A program made the translations under genes and the position numbers. Below, in pieces: positions 5,856 to 9,247 of a stretch of 9,247 bases of DNA. Numbering within the stretch: the stretch's first letter is position 1; the number at the start of each line of letters is the position of its first letter. Source of the stretch: an uncultured Collinsella sp. (GTDB lineage: Bacteria; Actinomycetota; Coriobacteriia; Coriobacteriales; Coriobacteriaceae). The stretch is from NCBI GenBank assembly GCA_900551975.1, contig URYA01000054.1:1-9247 (forward strand), given 5' to 3'. The notes under the pieces were generated by a model. The model did no database searches. It saw nothing but the letters and a program-made list of their open reading frames with translations, and was not told the origin of the DNA.

Positions 5856-5985
5856 AGGGGTCATCATCACGACGCCTTCATTTTGGGGTTTATCTCGCAG
5901 GCCAGTAGGTATATCATAACGACGTTTGTTTATATTGCCCGAGCATCTGCGCTGGGCTTTAGGTCGAAACCGATAGGAGACACGT

Positions 5986-6792
5986 ATGTCCGGACACTCT
6001 AAGTGGGCCACAACCAAGCATCGTAAGGGCGCGCAGGACGCCAAGCGTTCCGCCCTCTTCTCCAAGCTCAGCCGCAACATCACCGTTGCTGCCCGTCTCG
6101 GCGGTGACCCGCTGCCCGAGAACAACGCCAGCCTCGCCGCTGCCGTTGCCAAGGCCAAGGCTCAGTCCATGCCTAAGGACAAGATCAAGTCCGCTATCGA
6201 CAAGGCTTTTGGTTCGGGTGCTGACGCCGCTGTCTACGAGAACATCGTGTACGAGGGCTACGGTCCCGCCGGTGTCGCCGTCTACGTCGACTGCCTGACC
6301 GACAACCGCAACCGTACCGCCGCTGATGTCCGTTCCGCCTTCTCCCACGCTGGTGGCAACCTGGGCACCTCTGGCTCCGTCGCCTTCCAGTTTGAGCGCA
6401 AGGGCCAGATCGTCGTCGCCAAGGAGATCCTGGACGAGAACGCCAAGAAGGAGACCATGATCGCCAACGGTGCTGCCGGTGACGAGGATGAGTTCATGAT
6501 GGCCATCGCCGAGGCCGGTGGCGAGGACTACGAGGACGCCGGCGAGGAGTGGATCGTCTGGACTACTGCCAACGAGGTCATGGCTGTCTCCAAGGCGCTC
6601 GAGGAGCAGGGCGTCCAGGTCAAGGGCTCCGAGACCACCATGGTCCCGACCACCCCGACCGAGGTCTCCGGCGCCGACGCCAAGAAGGTTCAGCGCCTCA
6701 TCGACCGTCTTGAGGAGCTCGATGACGTCCAGGACGTCTACAGCACCATGGACATGACCGACGAGGTCATCGCTGCCCTCGAGGAGGAGTAG
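5986..6792 (+). CDS. yebC: YebC/PmpR family protein (translation factor / DNA-binding regulator family)
   Basis: The 268-residue protein begins with the family signature GHSKWATTKHRKGAQDAKR and continues through GGDPLPENNASL, AKAQSMPKDKIKSAIDKA, YEGYGPAGVAVYVDCLTDN and SHAGGNLGTSGSVAFQF. Members have been described as transcriptional regulators (PmpR) and as ribosome-associated factors that help translate difficult motifs such as polyproline; the sequence does not decide between these. It is roughly 20 residues longer than E. coli YebC. The excess lies near residues 147-165 (EILDENAKKETMIANG) in the linker before DEDEFMMAIAEAGGED, and the rest is in the acidic C-terminus. AGGAGA stands 7 bases before the ATG. 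A TATATT at 5931-5936 might be the -10 but lacks a clear -35. Codons are strongly biased to C-ending forms compared with neighbours, suggesting high expression. A strong terminator follows. Confidence 0.95.
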   Translation: MSGHSKWATTKHRKGAQDAKRSALFSKLSRNITVAARLGGDPLPENNASLAAAVAKAKAQSMPKDKIKSAIDKAFGSGADAAVYENIVYEGYGPAGVAVYVDCLTDNRNRTAADVRSAFSHAGGNLGTSGSVAFQFERKGQIVVAKEILDENAKKETMIANGAAGDEDEFMMAIAEAGGEDYEDAGEEWIVWTTANEVMAVSKALEEQGVQVKGSETTMVPTTPTEVSGADAKKVQRLIDRLEELDDVQDVYSTMDMTDEVIAALEEE

Positions 6793-6861
6793 CGCCCGCA
6801 CGGGTTAAGCCGTGCATATCTGGGCATAATGAAGCGAGCATGCAAGCCTCGTGGAATAGAT

Positions 6862-6905
6862 GAGCCGGATCCGCGTGCGTAGAGCACCGGACCCGGCTCT
6901 TTTAT
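6862..6905 (+). terminator. intrinsic terminator after yebC
   Basis: GAGCCGGATCCG (6862-6873) pairs with CGGACCCGGCTC (6888-6899), 12 bp with one mismatch. GTGC/GCAC (6875-6878, 6884-6887) continues the stem around the loop GTAGA after a one-base bulge. TTTTAT follows directly. It ends the yebC transcript 70 bases after the stop codon. Confidence 0.88.
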
Positions 6906-6908
6906 AAT
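6903..6908 (+). promoter_or_regulatory. TATAAT -10 candidate overlapping the yebC terminator U-tract
   Basis: A perfect TATAAT lies at 6903-6908, giving a start near 6915 and a leader of about 44 bases to the GTG at 6959. No TTGACA-like -35 is seen at 16-18 bases, where the terminator stem sits. It may be a real promoter for the alkaline-shock operon or a by-product of the terminator's T-run. Confidence 0.35.
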
Positions 6909-6958
6909 GATGCGAACCGTTTTGCATTTCGAGAGCCGAGATTTGAAGGGAGCGCCGC

Positions 6959-7504
6959 GTGCGCGTACTCAAACGAGCCCTAGCGATTGTGTATCTTGCC
7001 GCCGCCATCGTGGCGCTGGGTACGCTTGTCTGCCAGTTTTGGGGGCCGTATACGTATCGCTTTATGCTGCTGATGCGCGACCCCATGCCGCGCATTGTCG
7101 TGACGGCATGCGGCGGAGTTGTGGCGATCGGCGTGCTGGTAAGCTTCTTCCGCCTGATGTTTGCTCGTCGCGAGCCGTCCTGTGTACATCCGGCGGGGGA
7201 GCGCAATATCGAGGTTACCCTTGCGGCGCTTTCTTCGTGCGCCAGAGCTGCTGCCGAGCGCGACGACCGCGTGATGGTCGAGCATGTCGAGGCCCGCGTC
7301 CAAGGCTCCGACGATTCGCACGTCCGATTTAAGGTCGACGCTATCGCGCTTGACGATAAGGACGTGGCATCTCTGGCTACCGCGATGCAGCAGCGCATCG
7401 AGGAAGCTTGCGACACCATGCTCGGCACGCCGGGTACGACCACGCGCGTCCGTTTTTTGCCGTCCAAGACTACCGTCCAGACCGTGGAGGTTTCCGGTGA
7501 GTGA
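6959..7504 (+). CDS. AmaP-like membrane protein of the alkaline-shock (Asp23) operon
   Basis: The 181-residue protein has two N-terminal membrane segments (about 6-27 and 46-68), a basic turn FARRE, and a soluble C-terminal domain. That domain contains alternating strands and helices ending in TTTRVRFLPSKTTVQTVEVSGE. This two-helix plus Asp23-like-domain plan matches AmaP, which anchors Asp23 at the cell membrane in staphylococci. Primary sequence resemblance is weak, so the call relies heavily on the adjacent DUF2273-like and Asp23 genes. The GTG at 6959 is chosen because GAAGGGA (6945-6951) stands seven bases before it. Its stop codon (7502-7504) overlaps the next gene's start by eight bases, indicating translational coupling. 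Confidence 0.75.
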   Translation: MRVLKRALAIVYLAAAIVALGTLVCQFWGPYTYRFMLLMRDPMPRIVVTACGGVVAIGVLVSFFRLMFARREPSCVHPAGERNIEVTLAALSSCARAAAERDDRVMVEHVEARVQGSDDSHVRFKVDAIALDDKDVASLATAMQQRIEEACDTMLGTPGTTTRVRFLPSKTTVQTVEVSGE

Positions 7505-7874
7505 TACCAATCAAGATAAGACCGCTCGTACGCCGCGCCTGACGATTGACCAGAGCGCCACGCCGGCGAGCGAACCTGTTGATTCCAAAGCAGAGGCAAC
7601 CGAGTTGCAAGATGCGGCAGCCGCGGATTTTGACGAGGCTATGGGTCTCATCAAGGGTACGGGCGCTGCCATCTGGAGCTATGCTGTGCGTCATCCCAAC
7701 ACCACGCTCGGCGCCGTCGCTGGCTTTATCCTCGCTGTGTTGGTGCTCACGTTGGGCCTGTGGGACACGCTCGTCATTGCATTCTTCGTGCTGATCGGCG
7801 CTGTGATCGGCCAAATTCGCGACGGCGAGAACGGGATCGTCAACTTCTTCGGCCGTCTGTTTAGCGGCCGCTAA
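7497..7874 (+). CDS. DUF2273-like small membrane protein of the alkaline-shock operon
   Basis: The 125-residue protein has a hydrophilic N-terminal region of about 60 residues, then two adjacent membrane segments (about 71-88 and 91-106) and a short tail. The second segment ends GAVIGQIRDGENGIVNFFGRLF, recalling the glycine-rich end of DUF2273 proteins that accompany Asp23 and AmaP. Usual DUF2273 proteins are only about 60-80 residues, so the Thr/Ala/Glu-rich N-terminal half is an extension. The GTG at 7497 is taken as the start because GGAGG (7486-7490) lies six bases upstream and the first residues read MSDTNQDK. The frame itself is open further upstream only as a shadow of the preceding gene. 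Its role is probably in the membrane complex that recruits Asp23. Confidence 0.75.
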   Translation: MSDTNQDKTARTPRLTIDQSATPASEPVDSKAEATELQDAAAADFDEAMGLIKGTGAAIWSYAVRHPNTTLGAVAGFILAVLVLTLGLWDTLVIAFFVLIGAVIGQIRDGENGIVNFFGRLFSGR

Positions 7875-7885
7875 TATGTATTCGA

Positions 7886-7903
7886 CTGTCGCATCCGCGG
7901 CAG
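7886..7903 (+). other. intercistronic hairpin before asp23
   Basis: CTGTCGC (7886-7892) pairs with GCGGCAG (7897-7903), seven pairs with one G-U, over the loop ATCC. It ends five bases before AAGGAGG (7908-7914). No U-tract follows, so it is more likely to affect mRNA processing or stability than termination, possibly allowing higher levels of the asp23 segment. Confidence 0.4.
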
Positions 7904-7918
7904 GCATAAGGAGGAACC

Positions 7919-8434
7919 ATGGCTTTTAATACGAAGGTCGATGTGGCCGATACCGAGCTCGAGGCAGACGAGACCGTCACCGCCGAGGCCGAGGACGTAA
8001 CGCTCGAGGATGAGGCGCTCGTCGAGGCCGAGTCCGATGAGGATGAGGACGACGAGGAGGCGGACGAGTCCGAGGACTCGCTGACCTATTCCAACGGTGT
8101 GATCGAGAAGATCGTTGCCATGGCCACTCGCGAGGTTCCGCACGTTCTGGGCATGAAGGGTAACCTCATGCACTTTGTGCAGGAGCAGTTTGGTGCCGAG
8201 AATCTGACCAAGGGCGTGACGGTCGAGGTCACCGATGACAATCGTGTGGTCGTCAACATCTCCGTCATTATCGAGTACGGCGCCTATGCGCCCGCGATTT
8301 TCGACGATGTCAAGGCACGTGTCACCGAGCGCCTTGCCGCGATGACCGGCCTTGAGGTGGCGGGCGTCAACCTGCGTATCGAGGACGTCATCACCCCCGA
8401 GGAGTACGAGCACCGCACCAACCAGCACGAGTAA
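7919..8434 (+). CDS. Asp23/Gls24 family envelope stress response protein
   Basis: The 171-residue protein carries an Asp23/Gls24 domain from about residue 55 to 160: YSNGVIEKIVAMATREVPHVLGM, then VTVEVTDDNRVVVNISVIIEYG, and ARVTERLAAMTGLEVAGVNLRIEDVI. In Firmicutes such proteins are abundant, membrane-associated through AmaP and linked to cell-wall stress. Ahead of the domain is a very acidic segment: residues 8-53 hold 26 Asp/Glu among 46, with no Lys or Arg between K6 and K64. The ATG at 7919 follows AAGGAGG by four bases, one of the best ribosome binding sites in the window, consistent with high expression. It is third in the amaP-like/DUF2273-like/asp23 operon, which ends at the terminator at 8490-8526. 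Confidence 0.93.
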   Translation: MAFNTKVDVADTELEADETVTAEAEDVTLEDEALVEAESDEDEDDEEADESEDSLTYSNGVIEKIVAMATREVPHVLGMKGNLMHFVQEQFGAENLTKGVTVEVTDDNRVVVNISVIIEYGAYAPAIFDDVKARVTERLAAMTGLEVAGVNLRIEDVITPEEYEHRTNQHE

Positions 8435-8470
8435 CCTACCAAATAGGATGTTTATTTTGGCAGGTTTTAT
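8433..8470 (+). repeat. decayed REP-like hairpin D, related to hairpin B
   Basis: AACCTACCAAA (8433-8443) pairs with TTTGGCAGGTT (8456-8466), 11 positions with one A-C mismatch, over a 12-base loop. Positions 8450-8470 are identical to the reverse complement of 3576-3596. The left arm has TACC where B has TGCC, and the GGGNCAGG core is reduced to AGGATG, so this copy looks degenerate. It begins within the asp23 stop codon. Confidence 0.65.
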
Positions 8471-8489
8471 TCTGCGAAAACGTTAAACG

Positions 8490-8526
8490 GCCGACCGCGC
8501 AAGCAAAAGCGTGGCCGGCTGTTTTT
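8490..8526 (+). terminator. intrinsic terminator of the alkaline-shock operon
   Basis: GCCGACCGCGC (8490-8500) pairs with GCGTGGCCGGC (8509-8519), 11 positions with one mismatch and one G-U, over the loop AAGCAAAA. TGTTTTT follows at 8520-8526. It stands 56 bases after the asp23 stop. Confidence 0.87.
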
Positions 8527-8638
8527 GTACGCTCCCGATATAGTCATACCGCTCGTCTAACTAAGGGTTGCAATCCCCACGTTCCGCGTTACGCTAATGA
8601 GCGCATTGTTTCCAAATTGTTAACGAGGAGTTGCCGTA

Positions 8639-9247
8639 ATGGCCGACGAGCACGAAACAGAAAGCAAGGCATGGGCGATTGAGGCCGCCGCTGCAGAGGC
8701 GGCATCGCGTGCTGCCGAGGAGGTGCATCGTCCTCCCGTGGTGCCGATGGAGCGCGTGGTTGATCGCACCGATATCGAACGCGGCGAGCGTGCCGGTCAA
8801 AAGCGCAGCCGGGAGCCAGGCTTCCCGCGCTTTTTTGCCGAGCTCAATCTGGGTCTGATTCTTACGGCCTTCGCCATCGTTGCGTTTAAAACCCCTAATC
8901 ACTTTGCTTTTGGCGGTACCTCGGGCGTGTCGGTCATTCTGTCCACGCTGTTCCCGACCCTGCCCGTCGGCGTCTTTATGTGGATTATCAACGCGGTTCT
9001 CGTCGTTTTGGGCTTTATCTTTTTGGAGCGCAAGGCAATCCTGTGGAGCGTCTTCGCCTCGTTTGCGCTTTCGGCCTATGTCTCGCTGTTTGAGCTCTTC
9101 ATTCCGACCGATGTCTCTCTGACGGGCGATATGTGGCTCGACCTGTGCTTTGCCGTCATCTTGCCGGCGCTTGGCAGCGCTATTGTCTTTGACATCGGCG
9201 CCTCGACGGGTGGCACGGACATTCTTGCCATGATCCTCAAGCGCCGC
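8639..9247 (+). CDS. YitT-family membrane protein (3' partial)
   Basis: A frame opens at the ATG at 8639 and runs off the right edge with 203 codons and no stop. GAGGAG (8625-8630) stands eight bases before the start. A charged cytoplasmic N-terminal region of about 65 residues, rich in Glu, Ala and Arg, precedes the membrane part. The first segments match the YitT/DUF161 family: LGLILTAFAIVAF, then FGGTSGVSVIL (91-101), a pair of helices near 109-129 and 133-154, and the family motif GASTGGTDILA (187-197). Such proteins usually run to about 280-300 residues and end in a soluble DUF2179 domain, which would lie beyond the window. Function is unknown. A weak TTGCAA (8568-8573) and TACGCT (8590-8595) pair spaced by 16 might be its promoter. 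The gene follows a terminator and is probably transcribed separately. Confidence 0.9.
   Translation, partial: MADEHETESKAWAIEAAAAEAASRAAEEVHRPPVVPMERVVDRTDIERGERAGQKRSREPGFPRFFAELNLGLILTAFAIVAFKTPNHFAFGGTSGVSVILSTLFPTLPVGVFMWIINAVLVVLGFIFLERKAILWSVFASFALSAYVSLFELFIPTDVSLTGDMWLDLCFAVILPALGSAIVFDIGASTGGTDILAMILKRR

Noticed and set aside
5959..6801. Antisense frame of 280 codons covering yebC
   Set aside because: It mirrors a strongly codon-biased yebC. The repetitive Gly/Leu/Val/Asp product is typical of a shadow.
1..9247. tRNA, rRNA, CRISPR array, transposase, toxin-antitoxin or defence genes
   Set aside because: No cloverleaf-like segment with a TTC-type arm, no regularly spaced direct repeats, and no DDE, serine or tyrosine recombinase or defence motifs were seen in any plausible frame.

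Overview
The window is a composite of two unrelated bacterial sequences joined inside one reading frame at about position 1309. Positions 1 to about 1308 look like Bacteroidales DNA (a gut Bacteroides or Parabacteroides type). They hold the tail of an unrecognised gene, a small capless HAD hydrolase of the BT0820-like kind, and the first two thirds of a Wza-like capsule export lipoprotein. The intergenic sequence is AT-rich with short tandem repeats, and there are no strong Shine-Dalgarno sites. From about 1309 to the end the sequence looks like Coriobacteriia, most probably Collinsella: high GC, strong GGAGG-type ribosome binding sites, GTG starts and actinobacterial gene content. The join falls inside two genes, with no insertion sequence, integrase or att-like site beside it. 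An assembly or library chimera from a gut community is therefore the simplest explanation; a natural gene fusion is much less likely.

Layout. Bacteroidales part: partial unknown gene (3-191), HAD hydrolase (365-793), truncated Wza-like lipoprotein (841 to about 1308). Coriobacterial part: C-terminal end of a probable type III pantothenate kinase (about 1309-1512), dCMP deaminase-family enzyme (1597-2121), NifU C-terminal-domain Fe-S protein (2293-2571), prolipoprotein diacylglyceryl transferase lgt (2681-3502), large DUF6020-like/GT-C-like membrane protein (3638-5821), YebC/PmpR-family protein (5986-6792), a three-gene alkaline-shock operon amaP-like / DUF2273-like / Asp23 (6959-8434), and a YitT-family membrane protein running off the right edge (8639-9247). 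All recognised genes are on the + strand.

How the genes relate. The coriobacterial block is ordinary housekeeping: cofactor and nucleotide metabolism, Fe-S delivery, lipoprotein maturation, translation or regulation by YebC, and envelope-stress scaffolding. The amaP-like/DUF2273/asp23 trio is a tight unit: the first two overlap by 8 nt, and the unit ends in a strong intrinsic terminator at 8490-8526. A second clear terminator follows yebC (6862-6905), and its U-tract merges into a perfect TATAAT.

The most interesting signal that is not a gene is a set of REP-like hairpins between genes, at 3501-3537, 3579-3617, 5823-5855 and a decayed one at 8433-8466. Three share a loop core GGGNCAGG while their complementary arms differ. 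Two share 21 identical bases in opposite orientation, 4.9 kb apart. I see no tRNA, rRNA, CRISPR array, transposase or defence system, and no convincing new multi-gene system.
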